A DNA stretch of 64,000 nt from the NCBI GenBank assembly GCA_022579005.1, contig MU401481.1, positions 208,488 to 272,487 on the forward strand. Reading direction: 5' to 3'. Source of the stretch: Poronia punctata. Taxonomy: Eukaryota; Ascomycota; Sordariomycetes; Xylariales; Xylariaceae. The position numbers and the translations under genes are program-made. The notes beneath the pieces were generated by a model that was given only the letters and a program-made list of their open reading frames with translations, ran no database searches and was not told the origin of the DNA. Shown here piece by piece: positions 11,999 through 24,102 of this stretch; the stretch's first letter is position 1; the number at the start of each line of letters is the position of its first letter.

Positions 11999-14900
11999 CT
12001 AGGAGTTATCGCTATCTGACGACTTCTGACTCGCCTGTAGCAATTGCTGTATCTCCCCCATATCCTGCATGGTTTCGTTGAAGACACGTGTGATCAACCC
12101 GAACACCTTGTGTCTGTTATGCTCTCCTCGCGTCTCCCAGATCTTGGACATTAAGTCGCGGTTGATCTGTTCGAGCTGTTCTATCGTACAACCCGAAGTG
12201 CGCTTGGTCAGCTCGCCCAAGAAGAAAGTGGCCATCTCGTCGCCCAATTCTACCTGCGTTACAGTCTGTGACTGACGTTGGGACTGGGGTTGAGATTGAG
12301 ACTGCGGTTCCTCTTCGGGTAACGGGTCGTTTAGGAGGTTTGCCACACTAGCCGACTGGGATGACGAGGATTTGGCTCCCGGTGGCGAAGTCCGATTTCG
12401 AGAAGCTAGCGGAGACGGTTGGGAGGCTTGAGAAGGTTGGGAGAATCCGGCCTGTGGTATGTATCCTCGTACGATGCCATGGGCTTGTGAATGTGGCCAT
12501 TGTTCATCACTCGATGTCGCCTGGCTGGCCCGGTACGACTGGGTATCGTCGAGAAGGCCAGATTGGTCGTGCAGGGTACCATTCGTCAGCTGACTACTAA
12601 TATTGGACGTCCGGTTGGAGGGATCTGAAGTACGGGTGGTGGAAGCATCGTTTGCCAATGCTGACGGGGATACGCCGGGCGGTAGGGGTTGCACAGCCGA
12701 CAACTGGGAGAGCGGGTTGGAGCCACCAGCACTAGCCCTCGCAGAAGTATCTAGCGACCGCGGGGGGATGGGAGGCCACTGCTGCGGTGGCTTCATAGAT
12801 GACACCACCTGGCCGAAGTGGGTTTCTACGCCCGTCATCTGAACGTCTTCGCCAGGGGCCGCCCGTGAAGGTACGGATGTTCCGTTTGTAGCAGCATTGG
12901 AGCTCGCGACCCCGGCGGCGTTTCCGTTCATTATGTCTCCTATGACCTGGAATTGGGCAGTGGTCGTGTGCAGGGGCGCACCGGGACGGCCGTTTGGTTG
13001 CTGTCCTCCACCATTGGCGTTTCCATGTGCTCCGTCAAGAACAGAAAGCATCGCCTTCTTCTTGCGCGCACGTTCCTCCCTCTCCTCGCGCCGTTTCTTG
13101 TGTGTCTGGTACAACGTCTCCCAGTTGATACCCATGTTCCGTAGCTTTTCGTCGACATCGAGAACGTCAACTTCCACATTGGCCAGAAGCTCGGCCGCCC
13201 TGAGCCACCTTGCCCTATCGCCGATGGCTTCCGCATCGCTCTTCAGGGCGCGGACATCCTTCAGAAACTCGTAGGGCCGCCAGTAAAACCCATTTGCTAG
13301 TCTTGTTTCTATAACGTTGACGTCCAGATTATAGTAAAACTTGCCAGTCGCTGTCTCGCGGAGGCCGGGATACCCATCGGCATCTTTTGCAAGCTCGAAA
13401 GGCCGGGGCGGGGCATCTGCCACGTCGGGCCGGACATAGTTGGGATCAGCCTCGTCCAACAAGTACTGATACTGTGACTCGGCTATGACCGGGTGACGGA
13501 ATTTCTGGTACTTTTTCGATATTTGGTCCATGATCGGTTGCAAGTGGACCTTCATCAAGTTCAACGCCTGTCGATAGCGTATATCCTCATTGTGCATCTC
13601 TTCCTTGGTCGGCTTCCTGGCTGGCGGCGGCGGCGCAACGGGAAGCTCCTCGAGTTGGCGCTTTTTCCGATGAACCGGGTCGGGAAATTCCTCGGGCATC
13701 CTTCGAATATGTGCTATAATCCTTGCAAAGTATTCTTGTCGGTTCGCCTACATCGTGTTAGCTCTGTTACGGGGAAAAGGCGTGGCGGCGGGAAGCTTAC
13801 ATTCGCCGGAGGTGCAATCTCGATCGAGTTTGCCCTAGAAAAGCCAAAGAGATCGCGCTTCAAATTGGGGTCGAGGTTTTTGAATTCAGTCTCCGCGGTC
13901 CCCAATACCATGACGGGATCGGTTGGATGTAGCGATCTCAACATGCCCAAGAAGGCAGTCAGAGGGGGCCCACATAGAGTATCATACCATGCGTCTACGT
14001 TTGGGATGAATATGACACTTGGCTTCTGACGCTTTACCTCGGTGAAAAGGCCTGTCAGCACTTGCTCGGGGGGCTGTGGCAGAGTTAGCATTAGGTGCCG
14101 ATGCGAGACATGGCCATGCGGGTGGGCGGCTTACTCTCGAGTCCCCGACTATGGTAGGCAGATCGAAGTTCTGAACGTGTACACCCTCAAAGTAGTGTAG
14201 GATAGCAGCGCTGAGATAGGATTGGCCCATGCCTTGCCTACCGCATACAAGGAGTCGTGGCCGGAACGCGCGTGAATTATCAAATTCCCGGTATAGTTCC
14301 TCACGACCGAAGCCATGGTCTTGATCGTCATACTGCTCATACATGGCTTCCTCGAGCGCTGTTACCTTGGGCTTCCGGGGGAAAGAGGCATCGAGCTGTT
14401 GAGTGATCTCCTTGAACTGATCCCGTAGAAGAGGTTCGATGTATTTCGGGAGCGACGCTGCACCCGACGTCGAAGACCGTTCTGAAGATGGAACAATCTT
14501 CTTCTTTGCGATCACAAAGTCAGTCATCTGCACGTTCACCTTCTCTGGGTCAACCACGAGCTTCTCCTTGGAAAAGTAGATCTGGGGATAAGTCCGTTGG
14601 ATCGCGTTCAGAGCGGCCTCGGTACATAAAGCTCGCAAATCGGCACCTCCATAGCCCTTTGCGTCCTTGGCCAGCGACTTTTTGAAATCCTCGGTCAAGC
14701 CCCAGTCTCTAGTGTGGATGTCCAATATGGCTTTGCGGGCCTCCACATCTGGAAGGGGGAAGTAAAATTCACGATCGAAGCGGCCGGGGCGGCGAAGAGC
14801 TGGGTCGATATTGTCGGGTCGGTTGGTCGCGCCGATGACAATTACTTGACCTCGGCCATCCATGCCGTCCATTAGGGCAAGGAGGGTCGACACGATCGAG

Positions 14901-17035
14901 GCGTGGATCTGCTCTTGCTTGCTAGATCTGACGGGAGCCAGACCGTCAATCTCATCAAAGAAGATGATGCTGGGCTGTGTTTTCCGAGCCTCTTCGAAAA
15001 GCAGGCGTAGCTGTTTCTCTGCTTCGCCCACCCATTTGCTAAGCGCGTCCGCTCCCTTGCGCATGTAGAACGTAATCTTCCTGCCGCCAAACCCAACAGA
15101 GTTGGCGAGCGCTCGCGCAAGTAGCGTCTTTCCCGTTCCCGGCGGTCCGTGGAACAAGACACCCCTCGGCGGTGTCACATGGAACCTCGTAAACATGTCT
15201 GGGTATAACAGAGGTAGCTGGACCATCTCCTTCAGCTGCTCGATGTGACCCTCCATCCCGCCTACCTGGGTGAAGTCGACCGACAGATCCACACCCAAAG
15301 GATCCGCGTCTGCGAGCGCCTTGTGGTCTTTCACCTTGCCCACATTTGGTGCAAGGGTGCCAATTCTATTGCCTGGGCCCTCGCCACTAGCGAGTTGCCC
15401 ACCGGCAGCAGCGCTCAAAAGGCCACGCGGAGTTGCGGATGGGTTACCAAGCCCTCCGGAGCGAGCATTCATCTCGTCGTCACTACTGTCTGAATCGGCA
15501 TTGCCGACAACAATTCCCGAAGCGTCGCCCCACGGCCCTTCAGCCAGCGCGGTTTCTCCCGACACGCCTCCAAAGGGCCCGGCAAGTGTATGCAAGGCAC
15601 GGGTGGTGTAAGTCGCAGCATTCGCTCGGCCACGGCGACGAGCCGGTGTCGAGACAGGTGGTACTCCATCGTCCTCCTCGATCTCAAAATTGGCCTGGTT
15701 CAAGGGTAAAATGGAGTAGTCGACCTTCTTCACGACTCGCCGGCGGCGCTTATTTTCTTCAAACAGTATCTCGGGAGACCGGCGACGCCTCGGCCGCCTC
15801 AACGACTGCGAGCTTTCGCGCAGATCTTCGAGTTCCTCGGCTAGTTCATCTTGATCAAGCACCTCCTCTTCGGCCGAGTCATCAGCATTGCGAGGTCTTC
15901 TGGAAGACCTTCTGCTTTTTGCTGGGGATGACTTCCCTCTTCGACTGGGGGTGGACTCTATCTCCTCGTGGCCGTCGTCTTTCTTGCCCTCCGAAGCCAA
16001 GTCGTTGTCGTCTTCAGAGTCGTTCCCAGGCTCAAAGTCACTACTTGGTTCTTGTAGCGATTTCTTTGCGCCTCCCCGCCCCCGTGTGAGCCGACGACGG
16101 GAGGAAACCGGATTATCCTCAGAGGCGTCCGCCTTTGGAGCCTCGGCATGGTCATCCGCAGCAAGCCTACTCCTTGTCCGACGAGTGATAGGCACATCGT
16201 CATCCTCCTCCCCGTCTTCGTTGGCCTCTACCGTCTCGATGGGCGCGTCTTGGGCGGCTTCACCAGCGGATTGGGCCGCAGACTCTTCGGCACCCTCTAC
16301 CTCTGGATTATCGTGTGTCGTAGGCACTGTGGACTCTTCATCCTCGATAGGCGTGTCCTCTTCCACGACTTCGGGCAGGATAGTGGGCCGCTTCACGCTT
16401 TTATCACCACGCGTTACACGGCGTTGAACTGCTGTATCCGGGCTCCTGCTTTTAGAGCCTCTAGCGGGCTTAGCATGTCTCCCGGAGTTCGTCAACTCTA
16501 CGAGTTCCTCATCTTCTTCCGCCTCTGCCGTCCGAGCACGCGTTCTCCTGGTGCTTACAGCGGAGCCGCCCAAAGCCGATGACTTCTTCTTCAGGTTGGG
16601 CGTGAACTTGATTGTGACGATTTTACTTGGGCGTTGCCCCCTTTTAGATTTCGCCCCATCAGGGCCGTCTTTCGCATCCGATGCTTCGCCTGCATCCTCC
16701 TCGTCCTCTGTACTTTCTCTATAGGTTGTTAATTTCGCGGCTGCTTTCCTCACTCGCCGACCAGTGTTGGCATTGACAAGCGGCTCGTCATCATCCTCTT
16801 CGTCGTCGTGAAACGATGCCTCTTCTTCACTATTGGAGAGCTCTTCATCGTCCTCGACATCGGATTCGCCATATCTGTTTCCACGACGGTTCGACCTGCC
16901 GCCGTGGCGTGCCCGTTTTCGAGAGCGCCCTAGTCGGTCGTCGGCCTCGGGTTCGAAACTTTCATCTTCCGAGTCCGACTTGTTAGGGTCGAAATCGACA
17001 AGGGTACTCGGATGGTGCTTTCTTTTAGGAGGCAT
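11999..17035 (-). CDS. YTA7: Yta7/ATAD2-type AAA ATPase with bromodomain
   Basis: Three exons, complement 14135-17035, 13801-14073 and 11999-13747, encode about 1640 aa. The introns are small: 61 nt (14074-14134) and 53 nt (13748-13800). Domain order: a long acidic and Arg/Lys-rich N-terminus (to about residue 550); AAA1 with Walker A GPPGTGKT near residue 630, Walker B IIFFDEIDG near 693 and an arginine-finger region ALRRPGRFDREF; AAA2 with a degenerate Walker A (GRQGMGQS, Lys replaced by Gln) near 933 and a Walker B-like FIPNVDAW without Asp-Glu; a bromodomain at roughly 1115-1255; and a Gln/Ser-rich tail. Family members are chromatin-bound histone H3-H4 chaperones that affect nucleosome density and transcription. 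The canonical bromodomain Asn is not seen (LKSDAEAIG in its place). The ATG at 17035 begins MPPKRKHHPSTLVDFDP. Confidence 0.93.
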
Positions 17036-20000
17036 AGCGGTTGTTGATTATGGAATATGGCTACATGGACACGTCAGCACGGGCACTCGTTAAAAAGACA
17101 AACGCGACGTACACTCTCGACAGAATAGTCGGCGGGTTACGCCGATGACACGGTCCTTTCAAGGCCTTTTTACAACGTAAAATTGTTCCTCGAAACGGGC
17201 AGGACGTATGTACACCCCTATCGCATTATGTACGCGGATTATGTGTTGGTTCTACTCTCGATACGTGAAGAATCAATGCTGTGTGCCGAGTGAAGCAAAA
17301 AAAAAAAAAAGGGAACGCGACCCGCCAGCTCCACGATAGCTGGGTCTGCCGAGCGCAGCAGGATGGCGCAAACGTCAGGTAGGGTCTAACGACGTAAGGG
17401 CGGGCTCGATGGTTGGAAATAACAGCCGGATATGAGGTGATTTATGATTCTGATGATCTATGGTGTTTTGTTGTGGTTGTGACAAAACGATATTTCGTCT
17501 TATCACCGCGCCGACATCAAAGGCAACGATATATTGCGTAGTGCGTTGGATCCAACGATGTGATCTGCGACCATGCGGGAGAAGTGAGGATGAAAGTCGG
17601 AACCTGCAAGGAGAGAATGATTACCCAAAGACTTGAAGGGAAGGCCAGAGAGCTTTTGCTGGGGGCGCGTCGCCGCAACACAGCAGTGCCTGGAGCACTA
17701 GGCAGGACCCTCTGTTCAACAGGCTAAGACAAAGTGGGTCTGCACAGACCAGCAGAAAGGTGATGGCGTGTCGCATCAGCCAATCAAATCACGCTGTTGC
17801 AATCCAGTTCAACGCTAAGCAGGCAACGTCACTACATCTAACTTTATAATTTTCACGCATCGCCATTCCGTCTCTTTCAACCTTCTAAATCAACAATTAA
17901 TCATTGATTAAAGTACAACAAATACTAGGCTCAATACATCTTTTCTACCTATCTCGTTAGGTCGCCGAGACTTTGTCGGCAATTTCCTGTGACTTTGGGG
18001 TACTCAAACTTGCAAATAAAGTGTATATTATGTAGTCTAAAAAGTGCCAACAGATCTTCTTCGGTATTAAAGATTGCTATGTGTTTCCCCGGACCCGGGA
18101 TCGTCAATGTCGGCGCTACGATGCGGCTCACAAACCTTACCTGAATCTCGGAATGCCGGGGTGTGGGTATCAAGGTACTTATTACTTGGACGAGTAGGGG
18201 TACACGTATGGTGGGTCCTTATCTCGGTGCAGCCGAAATACACCACCTGTCTGCCAGTGTCAACCTTCTTGGTCACCTGATCTTGTCGGGACCTTGAATT
18301 GTTGCCTTCAGATTACAACTGAACCCTTGTATCAGGCTGTTGGGCACCACCTGAAACTTTGTGTACGATAGTATGCACTTGGCGATTGCCTACCACAACC
18401 TTGCTAGTAAAGGTTGACGTTTTACATTTTCTAGTGTTGTTATAGTCTCTCGGCGCTTTGCTTGGTCGAGTTGCTTTGTCATTGATGATGCCCGCTTGTC
18501 TTGGGTTTTGTCTGTGTACGCATACGCATACATGTGAGGTATCTTCCAATGGTCATACTTCCTTACCTACATGTACCTACGTATTATAAGAGTCGGATGA
18601 TAGCATATATTTGAATGTCGCTCGCCTATGTCTCTCCTCTTGTCTCGGAGTAACACACTGCTTAGTTTACGAGTTATAGGCGATGGCAGGATGAACGGCC
18701 ATTAGATCTAACCTAGGGGATAACATATACTTAAATACGTATCTACAACAGCTGCACATCCTTCTTTATCAACTTTCAGGATTTATTACCTACCTACCTC
18801 TTACCTGTCTATAATTTATCGCTCCCGGTCCAAATATTATGCCGTGTAAGAAATATAGTCTGCCCAATTTTTTTTAAAAAAAAAAAAAAAAAATTCGTTG
18901 GTAAGTAAGTATGTTCCGTCATCGTCCATGACTTTGAAAGAGAAACGGGATTTCGGCATCAACCCTACTGAAGTGCGTGTAGGTACTTCAAATAAAGTCG
19001 CCGCAAAGGCCCGCAAAGTGCATTAAAAGTTGCAAATGACACCAATCGACCTATTATATCAAAGCGTTCGGTGCTAATTATCGTTGGCAGGCAGGGGTCA
19101 TGTGGGGCCCCCCGTTACGTACTTCTAGCGTCTCATTGCCGAAGTCCGTAGAAGATGAAGATAAGGAAATATCCAAGCAAAACAACTGCCTGAACAAGAC
19201 AGAAAAGAAATGTTACATGAGAAGGACATGGCACCTTGGTAGATAAAGGACGACAAGGCATATCGGATCAGATGAGGCCCGTGGTTTGAATTCAAAAGAG
19301 AATCCTGAGTGCCTGAGAGGGGAAAAGGTGGCGGTCTAGGCTCTTCTACGATGCCGGGTCGTCTCGCGATGCCGGTTTTCCGTCTCCAGTAGGGCTGACA
19401 AGTATCCACTAATCCTCCCCGAACAGGATTGGGGAGCTGAGTATCGCTGCCCAGATGACTACTGAACTGTTGCGCCATCGATCCCTGCGTCCAGACAGCG
19501 CAACATCTGTCATTCGCTATGCTTACGAGATGCAGGTAAAAACGGCAAGCCCATTGGTCTTTCAGATATCGATTCCACTTTGTTCATTCCGTCTACCAAT
19601 CTCAGACCCTGAGTCCACCGCCTGTGATTATCTGGTCTAATAAGTATGTAACATGATAGCGTCTCTGACGCCTTGGGGTAGACTCTAGAGCCCCAAGAAT
19701 ACCAAGGTGCCGCCAAGCAGACACCCGGTCTCTGCCCCGGCGGCCAATCATCCGTCTTAGGAGTGGAACTTATTCCCAGGATAACACGTAAAACCATCCT
19801 ACGATCCTTGGAGCCGATTTCCGAGGACTGAAGCAGGCATCACCCAAAACAGACCAATGAACAGTAACTTTGTCTTGGAAGTACAGACTAGTATTCAAGT
19901 CGCCTGTGTTATGCTGCCCTTATATAGATAGAGATTGCCCAGGCAGCTACGCCGCATCGGTATCTTTCTCTTTTCTCCAACCGTCTTCTGTTACTCACTT

Positions 20001-20343
20001 GAAAGCAAAGGGACACCCATCAAGTACTTCACAATTACTACGAACATACATATTGATTCAAAACTTCACTTGAAAAGTAGTGAAGCATACTGTCGAGACG
20101 ACTCGAGAGGCCAAGTTGTTTCTTCGCGTCACCTATAGTATACCATCCTATACTATAACACAGGACACACTCGCCGCCATCGATTCGATTGGCCCCTTAG
20201 CTGGGATAAAAGACCAACCAGTACATCAGGCCTTTTCCTGCAGTGGGACGTGGAAACGGTCCGAGTCGGAGCACTAAATCACCCCAATAATCCCCCGCTC
20301 TAATCCGATCACATCCCATATCATCCACTTAAAATCGGCAATC
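17036..20343. other. Intergenic region, no supportable gene
   Basis: 3.3 kb holding the promoter side of the Yta7-like gene (minus) and of the small orphan gene (plus). An A14 run lies at about 17297-17310 and a T8/A18 junction at 18868-18893. The open frames present (up to 117 codons) have no recognisable features. TACCTACC motifs occur near 18788. Confidence 0.55.
18868..18893. repeat. T8-A18 homopolymer junction
   Basis: Eight T followed by eighteen A in non-coding sequence. Such a tract could be a nucleosome-excluding element or a remnant of a retroposed tail; no target duplication was recognised. Confidence 0.85.
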
Positions 20344-20742
20344 ATGGGTTCCAGCCGATCGCCGGAGCCGATACCTTTCGACAAGGCCGAGACACAACGA
20401 CAGGATAGTTTCGGTTCCGATTTCTCGGAATTTGACAAGGAAAAGGTTAGCCGTTTTGGTTTGTCCTACCGTTTAAAGCTCCGTCGTTGGTCTAATTTGT
20501 CCGGTGTAAAGGAGCACCCGAGGTCGACATCGGGTTCTTGGTTCAGGAAATCGCACACGAACAGTCCCAATCTCAACCCGAACTCGAACTCAAACACGAG
20601 CACAAACACAAATACAAACACCGAATGGTCTCATAAGACCCACTCGCCAACCGTCAATCTATACACGCACTGCGGACGACACACCGACCAGTATCTGTTC
20701 GGAGGCCATTCTTTCAGGGAACTTCTAAGGCGAAAGAGCTAA
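20344..20742 (+). CDS. Small uncharacterised protein (132 aa)
   Basis: A single uninterrupted frame starting at ATG 20344 in a reasonable context (AATCATGGG). I do not recognise a named family. Visible features: an acidic/Ser N-terminus (SPEPIPFDKAETQRQDSF), a basic patch (YRLKLRRWSN), an Asn/Ser/Thr-rich low-complexity stretch at about residues 72-93, and a C-terminus VNLYTHCGRHTDQYLFGGHS followed by FRELLRRKS. The Cys-Gly-Arg-His C-terminal block resembles short tails I associate with fungal-specific small proteins, but that is a weak recollection. No signal peptide or membrane segment. Codon use and the clean start make it more likely real than chance. It faces the convergent WD40 gene. 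Confidence 0.6.
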   Translation: MGSSRSPEPIPFDKAETQRQDSFGSDFSEFDKEKVSRFGLSYRLKLRRWSNLSGVKEHPRSTSGSWFRKSHTNSPNLNPNSNSNTSTNTNTNTEWSHKTHSPTVNLYTHCGRHTDQYLFGGHSFRELLRRKS

Positions 20743-21162
20743 CATGGGCACTCACATTTACCACCCGGGGACTAAGAGGGTCTGGGAGAACGGACGACGT
20801 ACAGGTACGTCGTCTGAGGTGGGAGATGGAGGGATTATGAGACTATTATGATTGAGATACCCTTTGCCCTTTAGCTTGCCTTGATAATGACTATAATGAA
20901 ATGAGAATTTACATCCAATTCTACACTATCAATCTCTCATCATCGTGCCGTCCTATTCTTTCGTGTATGTTGGTCGTCGACTGTCTAATACCGTACAGTA
21001 GTAGATGTGACCCGATGATTAACCATACCCGTGACAAGGTAGTTTACATATTTGCAATGTCCCCGTGATCGATTAAATACTGTTATTAAGTAAAGTAGAC
21101 CACGTTAGCCGCGGATGTCAGTCTGGTATGTTCACGATGATACTTTCTTTACACTACGCGCA
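20743..21162. other. Convergent 3' intergenic region
   Basis: 420 bp between the stop codons of the small orphan and the WD40 gene. It has AT-rich stretches suited to 3' ends and no other feature that I can see. Confidence 0.6.
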
Positions 21163-22545
21163 TCAAACCTGGGGCTTTAACCCCTCCCGAGTCGATGCCG
21201 GTATCTTCCAAACACGAAGCCCATCAAAATCAATACTGACCAAAACCGTCTGTCCTCCCTCTTCATCATCCCACACCAGCATTCCTTTCCCTCCTTGGCT
21301 AGTAACCTTTCCCCTATCATCGACCCATTCCCCCCTTTCAGAGTCCGGGTTCGTCCCTCCCCTCGCAAACCTCCATTTCGTCCCTTCTGCAATATCCAAA
21401 ACTTCGACGCTACTATCCCCCGTAGACCAGAAAGCCAGCTTCCGTCCACCATCAACGAACTTGACAGTAGAAACTTCCAACCACCTATTCAAAAATAACC
21501 GCGACATCCCCTCCTCCTCCTGATCCGGTCGTAAATTCCTCGCAGACAACCTCCGTTCCTGAAGCACTCTCTTCTCCTCGACATCAAGCAAAAGCAGCGA
21601 AGCGCCCGCCCTCCCACCAACAGCTAACCAACGACCATTCGGATGCCAATCGAGAGCCCGCCACCAATCGCGACTCTCATCAAAATCATACATCCACCTC
21701 TCTGAGCCGTTTGCGAGGTCAAAAATATGCAACGTGCCTCTTCCACCGGTAGCAGCAAATAATAAAGGAGATCCCGACTTTGAGAACGCCCCTGTCCAAT
21801 TCTGCCCTCCTTCCGTAGTAGTGAAGACATGTACCTGCGCACCCGTAGCGACGTCCCAGATTCGAGCCGTCCCATCCCACGAAACACTACCGAGTAACGA
21901 CTCGTCGGCATTCCAGCCCGTCCAGGTGACGTTGTCGGTATGTCCGCGGAGCACGACGTGTTCGGGGAAAAAAACCGACGACGACGACGACGACGATTCC
22001 GAGCGACAGATCACCACGTCCCATGGCTCGACACCGTTGGCCCGCGGATTACCGGCCAGATACGTCATCCACTTCCCCGAAGGACTAAAAACGTGCGCAC
22101 CGAACTGAGTGCGTAAACGGCCGTTTATTATTACTTGCGTCTCTAACCCATCACCACTGCTGCGCCAAACGCGTACTGTCGGTCGACGGTTCGCATCTAT
22201 CTCGCTTGATAGTAGAATATCTGTGTTATTGGGATCAAACACCAAGCCTTCGATTTCTGCTGCTGCGGCATGGGTTATTTGATGAGGAGATACCTGCCAT
22301 GGCGTCGTGGTGTCGATGATGGATATCGTTGATGATGATTTTACGGCTACGGCTAATTTTTTTTGGTCTTTGCTGATGCATGCTGTGCTTGGTTGGGGGA
22401 AGTCGAGTTTTTGGACTTCGTCGCCCCATTCTTGGGAGCCGTTTGAGGCGTATGGATAGGGTTTTGATTCTGGGGGGTACGTGAATTCTTTTTCCGTGGC
22501 GTATTTCCAGTCGCGGTGGAATTGGTCGCTTGAGTATGTGAACAT
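21163..22545 (-). CDS. WD40-repeat protein (460 aa)
   Basis: A single-exon gene with ATG at 22545 and TGA at 21163. The clearest WD unit is VLRGHTDNVTWTGWNADESL followed by LGSVSWDGTARIWDV at about residues 205-240; weaker repeats follow (FAATGGRGTLHIFDLANGSE, WRALDWHPNGRWLAVGG, KLAFWSTGDSSVEVLDI). The full length would fit one seven-bladed propeller. A Ser run (SESSSSSSSV) interrupts one blade near residue 192. No catalytic domain is present, so it is a scaffold of unknown partner; I do not recognise a specific orthologue. A run of twelve A lies directly before the start codon (22546-22557). Confidence 0.85.
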   Translation of the reverse strand: MFTYSSDQFHRDWKYATEKEFTYPPESKPYPYASNGSQEWGDEVQKLDFPQPSTACISKDQKKLAVAVKSSSTISIIDTTTPWQVSPHQITHAAAAEIEGLVFDPNNTDILLSSEIDANRRPTVRVWRSSGDGLETQVIINGRLRTQFGAHVFSPSGKWMTYLAGNPRANGVEPWDVVICRSESSSSSSSVFFPEHVVLRGHTDNVTWTGWNADESLLGSVSWDGTARIWDVATGAQVHVFTTTEGGQNWTGAFSKSGSPLLFAATGGRGTLHIFDLANGSERWMYDFDESRDWWRALDWHPNGRWLAVGGRAGASLLLLDVEEKRVLQERRLSARNLRPDQEEEGMSRLFLNRWLEVSTVKFVDGGRKLAFWSTGDSSVEVLDIAEGTKWRFARGGTNPDSERGEWVDDRGKVTSQGGKGMLVWDDEEGGQTVLVSIDFDGLRVWKIPASTREGLKPQV

Positions 22546-23699
22546 TTTTTTTTTTTTGGTTTGCTTATTTGCGTCGAAGCATAGGTATATAAAGGGGGAA
22601 AGAAAGTGAAATTATCCGGCCAATATGTTTTAATGGCACGGATTGAACTTTGTTCCCTTTCTGTGTGATAGAATATATTTACTTCCGCTTCCGCTCGGTA
22701 GGTAACTCCTCGACAGTAGGCAATAAAATTATTATATACCCTCGCAGAGTAAGGCAGTGTTTACAAGTGCCATAGGCACGAATAGGCAACAACTGCTGCC
22801 TTGGAGATGACATACATAACCCCCCCCCCCTTATGCTTGTCGCCGATCCTCATGGGCCAGAACAATGTGCGGAGAGGTGGCGAATCTTCAATTTTATCGA
22901 CATTTTTTGTTTTTATCAGGTTGAAGAGATGATATCAAGTGATTGATTATATTTGTGGTACTTGCATAATGTAGGTAGACGTCGTAGGTACTTTGATCCG
23001 TGACCAAATCGCCAGTTCTTACGATATACCGGTGTTGCTTGCCCAAATACCAAGTACATAAGCTACCTTATTTTGATGCACGGATAGTAATCACTCACTT
23101 GCCCTCCACAGTGAATATCTCTCCAGTGAATATGACTGGGCCAATTGAGGTCGTTCAGCTCGTGTTGGAAAACTTGAGAACCAACTCATCCTTTACGCGG
23201 CGTGTGTATGGTAGCATCGTGTACCTAACAACATAAACTACTTACCTACCTACGTATTATTTACCATTATAAGCCCGGGAATCACCGTATGATGACTGTC
23301 TCCATAGTACTGATGCGGTCAAGGACATGTTCTGGGCCACGGAAGCATTGGATAATAACTACATCTAAGTAAACTCTATAAAAACTCGTACCTTCAGATA
23401 AGAAGTCGGTTAGCTAGGTTGGATACGTGGTGAAAACCACTTCACCTAGTAATTGAGCGTCTCTCTCGTTGCAGGGCAGCCCAGCTCACAACTTTAGTAA
23501 AGCAACGGTCTTTTTTGTGGACGGGGTATCCAAATCGAAGCGTACCGGTACATACCTAAGGTAATCAAGCCAAGACGGCATAAAGCCCCCTCTTCAAGAC
23601 GAATACGGGGCCCGGCTCCGCGTATTTGAAACCGGCCTACCGATTCATCGTTACCGCAAACTATCAACATAAGTAGGGCGGACATATAATGCAATATGA

Positions 23700-23718
23700 A
23701 TATATATATATATATATA
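23700..23718. repeat. AT dinucleotide microsatellite
   Basis: An alternating T/A run of about 19 nt in non-coding sequence. Confidence 0.9.
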
Positions 23719-23972
23719 TGCGTGTTCCCCCGCCCATATATCAACAAATATACGCCTCTAGCCAAAGGTGCGATTTATTTAATCCTGTTAGTGTTGCGTC
23801 TCCCATTCCCATCGCAGCATTGATTTGTGGCACGGGCTTACGCGTTCCCGGCGTGCCACGGGAAACGCCGTGCACATACGCACCGCAGTAGCAATTTCTC
23901 GGAACATTGCTTGCTTACTCCTAGGTAACGTGACCAAAGGCACAGACGGAAAAGAAAAAAAATAACAATAAA

Positions 23973-23999
23973 GGGGGGGGGGGGGGGGGGGGGGGGGGG
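23973..23999. repeat. Poly-G tract (27 G) next to assembly gap
   Basis: 27 consecutive G about 90 bp left of the N run. Further G and C runs flank the gap. Because it sits at a contig end it may be partly a base-calling artefact. Confidence 0.85.
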
Positions 24000-24092
24000 T
24001 GAAACTGGGGGAGGTTGTTTGGGACGTAAAGGGGGGGAGGGCCAAAATACCCCGCCCCCAGTATAGGGATGACAGAGTTGTGGTGGGTGTTT

Positions 24093-24102
24093 NNNNNNNN
24101 NN
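24093..24102. other. Assembly gap (10 N)
   Basis: Ten N in a row joining two contig ends. Sequence on the two sides (24040-24064 and 24251-24275) is nearly the same, so the true gap size is unknown and may be negative. Confidence 0.98.

Noticed and set aside
15433..16089. 218-codon plus-strand frame within the Yta7-like gene
   Set aside because: It is a shadow of exon 1 of the AAA-bromodomain gene, whose protein has clear motifs.
22635..22643. tRNA B-box-like match (GTTCAATCC) on the minus strand
   Set aside because: The bases around it cannot form a T-arm stem and no A-box or acceptor stem is found nearby. No tRNA was recognised anywhere in the window.
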